A stretch of 51,993 nucleotides of DNA from Rariglobus sp. (GCA_029266495.1 JAQSWS010000020.1:1-51993), one strand, 5' to 3'; shown: positions 1 through 7,205, numbered from the stretch's first letter. Notes: generated by a model not told the origin, from the sequence alone. Program-made: numbers and translations.

Positions 1-208
1 ATTCATTTAGAGATATCGTCAGCAGGTCGTTGGTTGTGTTTTTAACCGCACAAACGACATTGACGTGATTGAAACGAGCGGCCTTTTCCGCTGACTCTTG
101 TGATTCGAAAACACGCGTCTTCCACGAAAATTTGTAATAGGCCGCGATCTCTTGAGAAGAAGCTCTACATGCCGCCACTAGAAAGAATAGGAGAATGGAA
201 AGTTTCAT
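1..208 (-). CDS. Cassette 1: lipoprotein, partial (3' end outside window)
   Basis: This open frame starts at an ATG two bases clear of attC site 2-type spacing (7 bases from the box at 215) and runs off the left edge after 69 codons. The first residues, MKLSILLFFLVAAC, form a short lipoprotein signal peptide with a lipobox ending V-A-A-C, so the mature protein should be lipid-anchored in the envelope. The rest (from RASSQEIAAYYKF) matches no family I recognise. It sits first in the window and last in transcription order of the visible array. The function is unknown. Confidence 0.75.
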   Translation of the reverse strand, partial: MKLSILLFFLVAACRASSQEIAAYYKFSWKTRVFESQESAEKAARFNHVNVVCAVKNTTNDLLTISLNE

Positions 209-214
209 GTTTTT

Positions 215-313
215 GCCGAACGCTTTAGATCAGACATTTCGTGCGGTGGCACACAAAGCGGCTCCGCCGCGACTGTGACACTGCACGAAATTGTCTGTAA
301 CGACTGGTTCGGC
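215..313 (-). repeat. attC site 1 (unique type, 99 bp)
   Basis: It is bounded by GCCGAAC (215-221) and GTTCGGC (307-313). The centre holds a long inverted repeat around GCGGCTCCGCCGC and differs from the other families, though the inner CAGACA / TGTCTG arms are kept. It is the recombination site that closes cassette 2. Confidence 0.85.
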
Positions 314-336
314 TCCGTTTTCTTCTTCGTGGGCGG

Positions 337-600
337 TCATGCGGTATAAAAATTGATTCGTCCGAGAATAATACCGAGTGTAATACAAATCAGTAAATTC
401 ACGCCGGCTTTTTTCCATGTCAGTATTCCTTTCAGGAGTAAGAATGACAGAAGACTAGCGGGAAAGCTGAAGAGGAATGATCTCATTCCTATCCCATCGC
501 CTTCTCCAGGGTATCCAATCCACGAGGCCAGCACCGTAGCGAAAATAATCAGGAAGAACTGGCATATGGCCAATAAAGTTTTTAGCACTACGATCTTCAT
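337..600 (-). CDS. Cassette 2: small membrane protein, unknown
   Basis: This 87-residue protein starts at MKIVVLKTLL, eleven bases from the preceding attC box; the open frame extends further upstream, but only through attC sequence. Three hydrophobic stretches are visible (about residues 5-26, 38-54 and 62-79), so it is probably an inner-membrane protein. I recognise no family. It is an ordinary cassette with attC 1 downstream. Confidence 0.7.
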   Translation of the reverse strand: MKIVVLKTLLAICQFFLIIFATVLASWIGYPGEGDGIGMRSFLFSFPASLLSFLLLKGILTWKKAGVNLLICITLGIILGRINFYTA

Positions 601-610
601 TTCTGGATTT

Positions 611-698
611 GCCGAACGTTCCGGGTCAGACATGCGGGGCCTGTGCTATAGCATTCATGGGGAGCTTAAACCGCATTGTCTGTAGCCGCTGGTTAGCC
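611..698 (-). repeat. attC site 2 (family A, 88 bp)
   Basis: Boxes are GCCGAAC (611-617) and GTTAGCC (692-698), with the family A centre around CTGTGCTAT and CATGGGGAG. The box at 692 supplies the TAA stop of cassette 3. Confidence 0.9.
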
Positions 699-1040
699 TC
701 CGTCGTTTTCATCGAATATATTTTTGGTCTCATAACCACCTTGGCGTGCCGCCTCCAATATATGATGAGGGGCATGGATCAATACGGCTTCAACACCGTC
801 TTGAATTTCTTCGTCCGTAAATCTTTCTGGATAGAGCGCGACAGCGACTAGAAACGCGGCTTCAGCCTGCCAGTCCATCAGATGGAATCCGATATCATGA
901 GACTGCTGAATATTTTCTTTTTGGAGTCCCGATGCGATACGATCGATCGAATCAGTCAAAGACTTATTTCCATTCAGCCTGTCCGCGCGCTCGCCAACTA
1001 GCTCGCGAAAGATGGCCAATACTTTTTCGTCGGAGTTCAT
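693..1040 (-). CDS. Cassette 3: hypothetical protein, 115 aa
   Basis: A soluble-looking acidic protein starting MNSDEKVLAIFREL; the ATG is 3 bases from the preceding attC. It has no signal peptide or membrane segment. Predicted helices dominate, and the middle (HLMDWQAEAAFLVAVALYP) resembles helical scaffold proteins without a motif I can name. The TAA stop lies inside the attC box GTTAGCC. The function is unknown. Confidence 0.7.
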   Translation of the reverse strand: MNSDEKVLAIFRELVGERADRLNGNKSLTDSIDRIASGLQKENIQQSHDIGFHLMDWQAEAAFLVAVALYPERFTDEEIQDGVEAVLIHAPHHILEAARQGGYETKNIFDENDGG

Positions 1041-1043
1041 TTT

Positions 1044-1146
1044 GGCTAACGTTCAAGACGAGCCGCGACCCTGTCTGGCGCGGTTCGTGCGGCTCGGAGC
1101 ACGAAACGTGACAGATAGGGTCGTTGGCTCTGGCGCCTGGTTAGGC
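1044..1146 (-). repeat. attC site 3 (family C, 103 bp)
   Basis: Boxes are GGCTAAC (1044-1050) and GTTAGGC (1140-1146). The family C centre carries a long imperfect stem (GAGCCGCGACCCTGTC ... GACAGATAGGGTCG). Confidence 0.9.
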
Positions 1147-1434
1147 TCCGTTTTTCTTTTCTGAATATGACCTGATGCTTTCATCTAAAAACTGTTCGAG
1201 GTTTAGGGTTTTCGATGACCACTTGGCATCGTATGGGCGAATGTATAATCTTCTGTATTCTTCGTCTTCAATCCAAGCGCCGTAGTTTCCTAATATTCCG
1301 GAAATATTATGGAGCGCGTCGCCAAGGTCGTGCAGCTCTTCTTTTTCGGTGTATCGATTATTCCGAATATTCAGGAAAACGCGTGCGACGAGAGCGGCGT
1401 AGGCGTGATGGATGGCGTCGGGAGCGTGATTCAT
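1141..1434 (-). CDS. Cassette 4: hypothetical protein, 97 aa
   Basis: A soluble protein starting MNHAPDAIHHAYAALVARV. It is mainly helical, with a repeated aromatic/acidic character (WIEDEEYRRLYIRPYD). No signal peptide, membrane segment or known motif is visible. The TAA stop is supplied by the attC 3 box GTTAGGC, and the start lies 5 bases from attC 4. The function is unknown. Confidence 0.7.
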   Translation of the reverse strand: MNHAPDAIHHAYAALVARVFLNIRNNRYTEKEELHDLGDALHNISGILGNYGAWIEDEEYRRLYIRPYDAKWSSKTLNLEQFLDESIRSYSEKKNGA

Positions 1435-1439
1435 TTTTT

Positions 1440-1527
1440 GCCTAACGTTTCGGGTCAGACATGCGGGCCCTGTGCTATCGAATTCATGGGGAGCTTAAAC
1501 CGCATTGTCTGTAGCCGTTGGTTAGGC
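1440..1527 (-). repeat. attC site 4 (family A, 88 bp)
   Basis: Boxes are GCCTAAC (1440-1446) and GTTAGGC (1521-1527), with the family A centre. Confidence 0.9.
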
Positions 1528-1884
1528 TCAGTTTTCATTCGATAGATGCGCCTGTATCCCTTCCAATGCAGCCTTTCTCATGTAATCTCTCGCACGCCAC
1601 ATAGCCAGGGCGGAAACGGTGATCCTCGCGCTATTCATTCGATACGCCTCCAGAAGCTCAGCGGTCGATTGGCTCAGTAATTCCGGCATAATGGCTCGGA
1701 TGACGGGAATCTGGCTCGGGGAGGAAAGCTGAAATATGAGGTCATACTCATGCTCCACCTCGACGTCCAATGGGAACGATGCGGTGCCACTTTCACTAAA
1801 GCCGCAATTTTCGCAACGTTGCGTCCAGCAAGTAGTGCCGCTCGTCTCGATCTTCGCGCTGCTGCATTTAGGACATGTCTGCAT
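1528..1884 (-). CDS. Cassette 5: zinc-ribbon protein
   Basis: This 118-residue protein begins MQTCPKCSSAKIETSGTTCW and carries two CxxC knuckles (CPKC at residues 4-7, CENC near residue 25), the pattern of a small zinc ribbon. A helical region of about 80 residues follows (LLEAYRMNSARITVSALAMW). The ATG 8 bases from attC 5 was preferred over an upstream start inside attC DNA. Zinc ribbons bind nucleic acid or protein partners, but no specific role can be assigned. Cassette 21 has a similar N-terminal ribbon. Confidence 0.75.
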   Translation of the reverse strand: MQTCPKCSSAKIETSGTTCWTQRCENCGFSESGTASFPLDVEVEHEYDLIFQLSSPSQIPVIRAIMPELLSQSTAELLEAYRMNSARITVSALAMWRARDYMRKAALEGIQAHLSNEN

Positions 1885-1892
1885 GGTTTTCT

Positions 1893-1995
1893 GCCTAACG
1901 TTCAAGATGAGCCGCGACCTTCGCTGGCGCGCTCCATGCGGCTCGGAGCATGGAGCGTGACAGCGAAGGTCGTTGGCTCTAGCGACTGGTTAGCC
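1893..1995 (-). repeat. attC site 5 (family C, 103 bp)
   Basis: Boxes are GCCTAAC (1893-1899) and GTTAGCC (1989-1995). The long central stem includes GACCTTCGCTG / CAGCGAAGGTC. Confidence 0.9.
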
Positions 1996-2478
1996 CATTT
2001 TTATGTATTTTGTTTTTCCTGAAGCAATCAATCGCTGAAATAACTCCATTAGGTCGTCACTGAGCTTATGAATATCTGAACCTAATTGATCGATCTCTTT
2101 ATATTCGATAAATTTGGCTATTCTTTTAATGCCCTTTCTCTTGGCGCTGACCTTCCATACGCTGACCCTATTTTTCCCCTTCTCCTCGGCGCCAAAGGTG
2201 GCGTGAACCAATAGATTTCTTTCGGGCTCTAGCTTCTCGGCTCGATTTATGATTTCACGAAGAATCAAGAAATCGTCATCTTCACCAATGTGGGCTCTAT
2301 AAACGTTTAGGGCGGCGTCGGCCAATGATCTGAATCGAAGCTCCTTAATCACTGATTGGCCGGTGAAGATATCTGGCGATATCATAATGATCACGATCAT
2401 GCCTAAATTGTGTTCAAATAGTGACCACGCGACAACAACGTTGCCTAATTTGGCTAAAAACTCGGGAGGGTGTTTCAT
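1990..2478 (-). CDS. Cassette 6: HEPN-like hypothetical protein
   Basis: A 162-residue, mostly helical soluble protein starting MKHPPEFLAKLGNVVVAW. Near residue 86 it contains PERNLLVHATFG, which fits the R-N-x3-H form of the HEPN RNase motif (Rx4-6H with a polar residue after the Arg). HEPN proteins often act as toxins or RNases in defence and toxin-antitoxin systems, and such genes are common in integron cassettes. The assignment rests on the motif and helical character only; no antitoxin partner is visible next to it. The stop codon is provided by the attC 5 box. Confidence 0.7.
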   Translation of the reverse strand: MKHPPEFLAKLGNVVVAWSLFEHNLGMIVIIMISPDIFTGQSVIKELRFRSLADAALNVYRAHIGEDDDFLILREIINRAEKLEPERNLLVHATFGAEEKGKNRVSVWKVSAKRKGIKRIAKFIEYKEIDQLGSDIHKLSDDLMELFQRLIASGKTKYIKMG

Positions 2479-2482
2479 TTTT

Positions 2483-2570
2483 GGCTAACGTTCCGGGTCA
2501 GACATGCGGACCCTGTGCTATCGAATTCATGGGGAGATTAAACCGCATTGTCTGTAGCCGCTGGTTCGGC
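2483..2570 (-). repeat. attC site 6 (family A, 88 bp)
   Basis: Boxes are GGCTAAC (2483-2489) and GTTCGGC (2564-2570), with the family A centre. Confidence 0.9.
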
Positions 2571-2790
2571 TCTGTGGCGCGGGTTTCGATTTCGATCAAA
2601 TCATTCATACGCGATCATTTTTCGGGCTGATGGTTTCTGAAATGATTCGTTTTTGGATGAAATCAAAACTGCCGAATTCTGCTTTTAATATAACCATCCG
2701 CCTGCATAAATGATGGTTCTCAGTCTATACGCTGATCGAAAATTTCAGATTTGCGCAAATTGCAGATACGCCGTCCGAAATCTCCGATTT
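2571..2790 (-). other. Cassette 7: no clear gene
   Basis: The 220 bases between attC 6 and attC 7 hold no minus-strand gene of normal size. The only minus-strand frame at the 3' end starts at 2608 (MNDLIEIETRATEPNQ) and ends inside attC 6 at 2498; 24 of its 36 residues would be attC-encoded. A 27-residue plus-strand frame at 2630 (MVSEMIRFWMKSK) is also possible. The cassette may carry a decayed gene, a promoter or an RNA. Confidence 0.6.
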
Positions 2791-2878
2791 GCCGAACGTT
2801 CCGGGTCAGACAGCCGAGCCCTAGACTCTCGCATTCCTGCGGACATCCAATCGGCTTGTCTGTAGCCGCTGGTTAGGC
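2791..2878 (-). repeat. attC site 7 (variant, 88 bp)
   Basis: Boxes are GCCGAAC (2791-2797) and GTTAGGC (2872-2878). The outer arms match the other sites, but the centre (CCGAGCCCTAGACTCTCG) is unique in the array. Confidence 0.85.
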
Positions 2879-2914
2879 TCCGTTTTATTTTTCTGATTAA
2901 TCCGTTGTGAAGGT

Positions 2915-3217
2915 CTATTCAGCATGAGCATAGCGATATGCGGTAAACTCACCAATCAATACGAGAAGCACTACTAGTGACACTAATGAATATGTAAAAC
3001 GAGCGGAACACCGCCTCCAAGCGATGACACCGACGCCAAATAGAACGAGCCAAAAGACACTAAGCGAGAGAGGTCCGAAGAAACGAGGGGAAAGAAGAGC
3101 GGGTGCCATAAGCGGTGCAATGTATCCTCCAATACCGTCAAAGTAATACCGGGAGCCAATACTGGCCAATACGATCACAAGTAGACACGAAGAAAGTGAT
3201 AGCCGCTGGCGATTCAT
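2915..3217 (-). CDS. Cassette 8: membrane protein, unknown
   Basis: A 100-residue protein starting MNRQRLSLSSCLLVIVLASI. Three hydrophobic stretches are visible (about residues 8-22, 48-66 and 76-92), so it should be an inner-membrane protein. The start lies 46 bases from attC 8, a longer leader than its neighbours. It has no known motif. Confidence 0.7.
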   Translation of the reverse strand: MNRQRLSLSSCLLVIVLASIGSRYYFDGIGGYIAPLMAPALLSPRFFGPLSLSVFWLVLFGVGVIAWRRCSARFTYSLVSLVVLLVLIGEFTAYRYAHAE

Positions 3218-3263
3218 GCTTAATGACGTGTAAAGAGTGATGTGCTACGCGATCTATGATTTT

Positions 3264-3351
3264 GCCTAACGTTCCGGGTCAGACATGCGGGCCCTGTGCT
3301 ATCGCATTCATGGGGAGCTTGAACCGCATTGTCTGTAGCCGCTGGTTGGGC
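3264..3351 (-). repeat. attC site 8 (family A, 88 bp)
   Basis: Boxes are GCCTAAC (3264-3270) and GTTGGGC (3345-3351). Confidence 0.9.
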
Positions 3352-3373
3352 GTCTGTCTGTTTGGTTCCGTGG

Positions 3374-3715
3374 TCATCGAAAAAGTAGAATAGGCAGTCC
3401 GAGGTCCCTTGTCTTTCTCGTCCTGTCATAGACTCGATCCAGCAATTTTCCGAAATCTTCGTTCGTAGTCTTCTTTCTTAGTTCGGCCACGATGGGTAGA
3501 AAAACCTGAATATCTGCTGCGGATATAAGCTTTCCGGGATCACCGTTTTTTGGGCGGAGGTGTGGAGCTTGCAGCGCGAGCACGCGCATAAGCTCCATCT
3601 TCTGACTCAGACTGAAGGCCTCGACTTCAAAATTGCGGCGATCATCCAGCGAGGATTCTGCAAAGTCATGGGCCGCCTTATCGTCACGTGGAAAGAATAT
3701 TCGATGCTCGATCAT
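3374..3715 (-). CDS. Cassette 9: hypothetical protein, 113 aa
   Basis: A soluble charged protein starting MIEHRIFFPRDDKAAHDFAE. An upstream TTG inside the attC spacing would add five residues; the ATG was preferred. The first 40 residues look like a small alpha/beta unit and the rest is helical (IVAELRKKTTNEDFGKLLDR). I do not recognise it. Confidence 0.7.
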   Translation of the reverse strand: MIEHRIFFPRDDKAAHDFAESSLDDRRNFEVEAFSLSQKMELMRVLALQAPHLRPKNGDPGKLISAADIQVFLPIVAELRKKTTNEDFGKLLDRVYDRTRKTRDLGLPILLFR

Positions 3716-3724
3716 GTTCTCTTT

Positions 3725-3827
3725 GCCCAACGCTCAGGGTGAGACGCGATCCTCGCTGGCGCGGAGCGTGCTGCTCGGAGCACGATCCGTGACAGTGAGG
3801 ATCGTTGTCTCTGGCGCCTGGTTCGGC
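3725..3827 (-). repeat. attC site 9 (family C, 103 bp)
   Basis: Boxes are GCCCAAC (3725-3731) and GTTCGGC (3821-3827). It is translated in frame by cassette 10, which has no stop before it. Confidence 0.9.
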
Positions 3828-4174
3828 TCCGTTTTTATTTCCGAACATAAAACTTCCAAACAACCTATGGCGTTAAAGTTCAGCTTAAAGTGTCGAACTA
3901 TCTGGGCGCTTCCGATCATGCCTTGATCGTCATGTGCCTTAATCCATTCGGAATTTATAATCTCGTATGTGCTATCAGGTCTTTCGTCTTTATGGAAATA
4001 CTCTATAGGCTGCCATCTAAATGATAAAACATTCGAGCACCTAAAGCTGGTCTTATTTTCTTTCCAGTCGTCAAAACTTACCAACAGCTGCCTGTCGTCA
4101 AAGGAGAGCTTCAGGTTTTCTCCGTCGGCGACCTGAATGCCGAGATCAACTGGTATTGCTTCCGGTGTTTTCAT
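3734..4174 (-). CDS. Cassette 10: hypothetical protein with attC-encoded tail
   Basis: A 146-residue soluble protein starting MKTPEAIPVDLGIQVADGEN. The first ~115 residues look like a compact beta-rich domain (LLVSFDDWKENKTSFRCSNV). There is no stop codon before the attC, so the last ~31 residues from TEPNQAPETTILTV onward come from attC 9, and the stop lies inside that site. I do not know the family. The tail would change if the cassette moved next to another attC type. Confidence 0.7.
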   Translation of the reverse strand: MKTPEAIPVDLGIQVADGENLKLSFDDRQLLVSFDDWKENKTSFRCSNVLSFRWQPIEYFHKDERPDSTYEIINSEWIKAHDDQGMIGSAQIVRHFKLNFNAIGCLEVLCSEIKTEPNQAPETTILTVTDRAPSSTLRASEDRVSP

Positions 4175-4180
4175 TTTATT

Positions 4181-4271
4181 GCCGAACGTTCCGGGTCAGA
4201 CATGCCGAGCCAGAGACTTTAGAAGCTGAAAGGGGAAGCGCCGAGGCATTGTCTGTAGCCGCTGGTTCGGC
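4181..4271 (-). repeat. attC site 10 (family B, 91 bp)
   Basis: Boxes are GCCGAAC (4181-4187) and GTTCGGC (4265-4271). Family B centre: CCGAGCCAGAGACTTTAGA ... GCGCCGAGGC. Confidence 0.9.
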
Positions 4272-4347
4272 TCCGTGGTCTGGATTTTATGACCTGAGAT
4301 GTTCATTCGCGTAGGTTGGGTTCCTGAGTGCCGATGGTCGGAATCTT

Positions 4348-4581
4348 TCAGGCTGATGGAATATCCTCGGGCTGAAAATTCTTCTTTGGCGGTCTCGGAA
4401 AGATCCACCGAGCAACACAAAGGAATAGATACAAAACAAAGATGAAAACAAACCCCGCTCCGCAAAACGAAGCATACAAATGCGACGTCTGGCTATCGAG
4501 TGTGAATGCAAGGACTGCGGCGACGACAAATAAAACTCCGCTCACGGTTAGTGTAACCCGACGCAGTGAGAGGTTTTTCAT
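4348..4581 (-). CDS. Cassette 11: two-span membrane protein
   Basis: A 77-residue protein starting MKNLSLRRVTLTVSGVLFVV, with the ATG 4 bases from attC 11. Two membrane segments (about residues 11-27 and 38-58) are followed by a short basic tail. It was preferred over two overlapping frames because of its start position and coherent hydrophobic pattern. The ~75 bases between its stop and attC 10 resemble the same region of cassette 12. The function is unknown. Confidence 0.65.
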   Translation of the reverse strand: MKNLSLRRVTLTVSGVLFVVAAVLAFTLDSQTSHLYASFCGAGFVFIFVLYLFLCVARWIFPRPPKKNFQPEDIPSA

Positions 4582-4584
4582 TTT

Positions 4585-4675
4585 GCCGAACGTTCCGGGT
4601 CAGACATGCCGAGCCAGAGACTTTAAAAGCTGAAAGGGGAAGCGCCGAGGCATTGTCTGTAGCTGCTGGTTCGGC
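4585..4675 (-). repeat. attC site 11 (family B, 91 bp)
   Basis: Boxes are GCCGAAC (4585-4591) and GTTCGGC (4669-4675). Confidence 0.9.
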
Positions 4676-4759
4676 TCCGTCGTCTGGGTTTTATGACCTG
4701 TGATATTCATTCGCGTGGTTTCGATTCCATCGATTTTCGGCCTTCTTTGAGCGCAAGAT

Positions 4760-4927
4760 TTACGCCGGTGATCGTGGCAAGCATCCATGGCACAATAAAA
4801 TCACCCCGGTTCCTCCTTTGTTCGCTCCTAATATATGGCCTATTGCCGAATGCGCAGCGGCTCCAGCTAGCATTCCTACGATGCCGATCAAAAATGGGAT
4901 TAAATATACGCGTGTTGGAGGCTTCAT
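4760..4927 (-). CDS. Cassette 12: small membrane protein, perhaps frameshifted
   Basis: A 55-residue protein starting MKPPTRVYLIPFLIGIVGML, with a hydrophobic span at about residues 8-30 and the start 7 bases from attC 12. The frame ends in GVILLCHGCLPRSPA, while another frame stays open from 4788 down to attC 11. A frameshift near 4,790 that shortened a longer protein is therefore possible. The 3' flank is similar to that of cassette 11. No family was recognised. Confidence 0.55.
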   Translation of the reverse strand: MKPPTRVYLIPFLIGIVGMLAGAAAHSAIGHILGANKGGTGVILLCHGCLPRSPA

Positions 4928-4934
4928 TTTTTTT

Positions 4935-5025
4935 GCCGAACGTTCCGGGTCAGACATGCCGAGCCAGAGACTTTAAATGCTGAAAGGGGAAGCGCCGAGG
5001 TATTGTCTGTAGCCGTTGGTTGGAC
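4935..5025 (-). repeat. attC site 12 (family B, 91 bp)
   Basis: Boxes are GCCGAAC (4935-4941) and GTTGGAC (5019-5025), the last a one-base variant of the usual box. Confidence 0.88.
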
Positions 5026-5052
5026 TCCGTGTTGCTTGTTTCCGCCTGTATT

Positions 5053-5370
5053 TCATGGTTCGATCCGGCCGCTTATAACATCATCGATGTATTTCGTGAT
5101 CACTTGAAATTCCTCAGGACTAAGGAATTTACGCCTGCATTTTTCTAGTTTCTCCGGGTCCTCGAAGATTTTTCCAAACCGATGCAGCCAACGCCCAAGT
5201 TCCTTGTCGCTATAATAATATAGGTGAAGGCTAAAATCGCCGATCAAATGACCGCGTTTCGCCGCATATTCTTCGGGTGTCATGCCGGAAGCCAGAAACC
5301 AACTTCTCAATTCCGCTTCCGGAAATGGCGAGGATGGTTTTCGGCGGAAAATTGCTAGAGGCCATTTCAT
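5053..5370 (-). CDS. Cassette 13: hypothetical protein, 105 aa
   Basis: A soluble basic protein starting MKWPLAIFRRKPSSPFPEAE; the ATG is 4 bases from attC 13. Several amphipathic helices follow (LRSWFLASGMTPEEYAAKRG). A helical tail contains FLSPEEFQVITKYIDDVISG. No signal peptide or known motif was seen. Confidence 0.7.
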   Translation of the reverse strand: MKWPLAIFRRKPSSPFPEAELRSWFLASGMTPEEYAAKRGHLIGDFSLHLYYYSDKELGRWLHRFGKIFEDPEKLEKCRRKFLSPEEFQVITKYIDDVISGRIEP

Positions 5371-5373
5371 TTT

Positions 5374-5464
5374 GCCCAACGTTCCGGGTCAGACATGCCG
5401 AGCCGGAGACTTTAAAGGCTGAAAGGGGGAGCGCCGAGGTATTGTCTGTAGCCGCTGGTTCGGC
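5374..5464 (-). repeat. attC site 13 (family B, 91 bp)
   Basis: Boxes are GCCCAAC (5374-5380) and GTTCGGC (5458-5464). Confidence 0.9.
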
Positions 5465-5479
5465 TCTGTGGTTTTCATT

Positions 5480-5779
5480 CTATAGTAGTGATTTTGCGTA
5501 GTGGGTGATCTCAGTGCGAGTGGCTTCAGAAAGGCCGGGGAATATGGCTCGAAAAAAATCTTCTGCGGCTTCCTTTTCCGATGTTCCCGAATAAGCAGCT
5601 TTTTGAACTACCTGAAAGCATCCGAACGAAAGCATATCCATCGTTTTTATGATCTCTTGGGCATCCGCTTGCGAGCAGGCGTAATCTTTCATGAATCTCG
5701 AAATCCGATCTGCCGGATTCAGGCTGCCTTCACGCCTATAAAACGTGGAGGCGATTAGATCTACGATTTCCGGAGTCAT
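5480..5779 (-). CDS. Cassette 14: hypothetical protein, 99 aa
   Basis: A soluble helical protein starting MTPEIVDLIASTFYRREGSL, with the ATG 6 bases from attC 14. The reading frame also stays open upstream through the whole of attC 14, so read-through from the previous cassette would be in frame. The middle contains FMKDYACSQADAQEIIKTMD. It has no recognised motif. Confidence 0.7.
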   Translation of the reverse strand: MTPEIVDLIASTFYRREGSLNPADRISRFMKDYACSQADAQEIIKTMDMLSFGCFQVVQKAAYSGTSEKEAAEDFFRAIFPGLSEATRTEITHYAKSLL

Positions 5780-5784
5780 TTTTT

Positions 5785-5872
5785 GCCGAACGTTCCGGGT
5801 CAGACATGCGGGCACTGTGCTATTGCATTCATGGGGAGCTTGAGCCGCATTGTCTGTAGCCGCTGGTTGGGT
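5785..5872 (-). repeat. attC site 14 (family A, 88 bp)
   Basis: Boxes are GCCGAAC (5785-5791) and GTTGGGT (5866-5872). Confidence 0.88.
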
Positions 5873-5933
5873 GGCTGTGGTTTGACGTTTGGATCCGTAA
5901 GATGTGCAATGCCGCTCCCTTGGAATCACGGAC

Positions 5934-6314
5934 TTAATAGCTCCATCGAATGTCACTTCCTCGTATCGCACATTTTATATCAAACTCGTTCCCCAGTCTT
6001 ACGCGAATAGTCCGGTCGTCCTGCTGTGTAATAATTGCGGTTTCGGGATAAAAGCTATCTCCATACACCGAGTAAGCAGTGCGCTCAATATTTCCGGAAT
6101 AAATTCTTATCTTTATGTATCCGGAGAACCGATGGCCACCGTATAAAGGCGTAGCGAGCGAAAATTTAAATGGGATGCGATCTACGCGCACATAGTAATC
6201 ATCTAGTTTGGTTCGTGCTAATTCATGGCCGAATGCGCTCATTTTGAGCGCCCAGCAGCCGTAGATTACGATAATCAGGCCAACAATACATGCGGCTTTC
6301 AGGAATGATTTCAT
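5934..6314 (-). CDS. Cassette 15: exported or anchored protein
   Basis: A 126-residue protein starting MKSFLKAACIVGLIIVIYGC. A single N-terminal hydrophobic segment (residues 8-22) acts as an anchor or signal. The Cys at 20 lies in V-I-Y-G-C, a poor lipobox. The remaining ~100 residues look beta-rich (VRVDRIPFKFSLATPLYGG). The start is 9 bases from attC 15. The function is unknown. Confidence 0.7.
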   Translation of the reverse strand: MKSFLKAACIVGLIIVIYGCWALKMSAFGHELARTKLDDYYVRVDRIPFKFSLATPLYGGHRFSGYIKIRIYSGNIERTAYSVYGDSFYPETAIITQQDDRTIRVRLGNEFDIKCAIRGSDIRWSY

Positions 6315-6322
6315 TTTGTTTT

Positions 6323-6413
6323 GCCCAACGTTCCGGGCCAGACATGCCGAGCCAGAGACTTTAAAAGCTGAAAGGGGAAGCGCCGAGGTATTGTCTGTAG
6401 CCGTTGGTTAGGC
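6323..6413 (-). repeat. attC site 15 (family B, 91 bp)
   Basis: Boxes are GCCCAAC (6323-6329) and GTTAGGC (6407-6413). It provides the stop of cassette 16. Confidence 0.9.
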
Positions 6414-6776
6414 TTCATGATTTTTCTGATCAAGGCGTGCAATAACCAGAATCATACCTGCCCCAGATACAGCGCCCAAGAAAAGGTAGCCCATAATTCT
6501 TTGGTGCCGTAATCTCTCCTTATAATCAGAGAGATTCTGCATGTGCTTCACCACTGAATCCATGGCCCATCTTTTTTTCTCAGGTGAAAGAGCGTGCGCT
6601 ACACTCTTCCGCTCTTCATTCAATGCCGCAATTGCTGGTTTGGCATTACTTTGATAATAAGCCTCAACTCGTGCCTTCTCATATCTACTGTGCAGGAATA
6701 AACGGAGATACATGCCTCCGCCTATTACCAATAACGGTATCGTTAGCGTGAGGATGATTTTCCAACGGGGTTTCAT
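6408..6776 (-). CDS. Cassette 16: two-span membrane protein
   Basis: A 122-residue protein starting MKPRWKIILTLTIPLLVIGG. Membrane segments lie at about residues 7-24 and 97-113, separated by a ~70-residue charged helical region (ARVEAYYQSNAKPAIAALNE), so both ends would face the same side. The TAA stop lies in the attC 15 box. The frame remains open upstream through attC 16. I know no family for it. Confidence 0.7.
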   Translation of the reverse strand: MKPRWKIILTLTIPLLVIGGGMYLRLFLHSRYEKARVEAYYQSNAKPAIAALNEERKSVAHALSPEKKRWAMDSVVKHMQNLSDYKERLRHQRIMGYLFLGAVSGAGMILVIARLDQKNHEA

Positions 6777-6781
6777 GTTTT

Positions 6782-6869
6782 GCCTAACGCTCCGGGTCAG
6801 ACATGCGGGGCCTGTGCTATCGAATTCATGGGGAGCTTGAATCGCATTGTCTGTAGCCGCTGGTTGGGC
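6782..6869 (-). repeat. attC site 16 (family A, 88 bp)
   Basis: Boxes are GCCTAAC (6782-6788) and GTTGGGC (6863-6869). Confidence 0.9.
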
Positions 6870-6879
6870 TCCTTGGTTT

Positions 6880-7197
6880 TCATTTAAAAACGTGTTCCGT
6901 CGTGATAGCTCCAATAACTGCTGAGGGAAGCCAAACAAACATGCGCTTCCAGATCGGAAAACAAAATCGTCTGACATCTCCGTGCTCAGCTAGAGTGCCA
7001 AATAATCCGAGACCTCTTCTTTTTCGTTCGGCAAGCATTTCTTTCATCTGAACTACGCCAAAAACGCCAAGTAGATTTGAAGCTAAAAATATAACAGCGA
7101 TCACTATAGCACCAAGTTGAGTATTCGATGGAACGAGGGTAAGGCTAACTCCGAAAGCCAGTCCTGCGATTAAACTTGTTAGCCAATTAGCGCGCAT
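6880..7197 (-). CDS. Cassette 17: membrane protein, unknown
   Basis: A 105-residue protein starting MRANWLTSLIAGLAFGVSLT. Hydrophobic spans occur at about residues 6-22, 29-49 and 86-98. A basic loop (MLAERKRRGLGLFG) lies between them and should be cytoplasmic. The ATG is 8 bases from attC 17. No motif was recognised. Confidence 0.7.
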   Translation of the reverse strand: MRANWLTSLIAGLAFGVSLTLVPSNTQLGAIVIAVIFLASNLLGVFGVVQMKEMLAERKRRGLGLFGTLAEHGDVRRFCFPIWKRMFVWLPSAVIGAITTEHVFK

Positions 7198-7205
7198 ATT
7201 TTTTT

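Noticed and set aside
4196-4529. Two further minus-strand frames in cassette 11
   Set aside because: They start inside the hydrophobic gene chosen or run into attC; only the frame at 4,348-4,581 starts next to attC and has a coherent two-span pattern.
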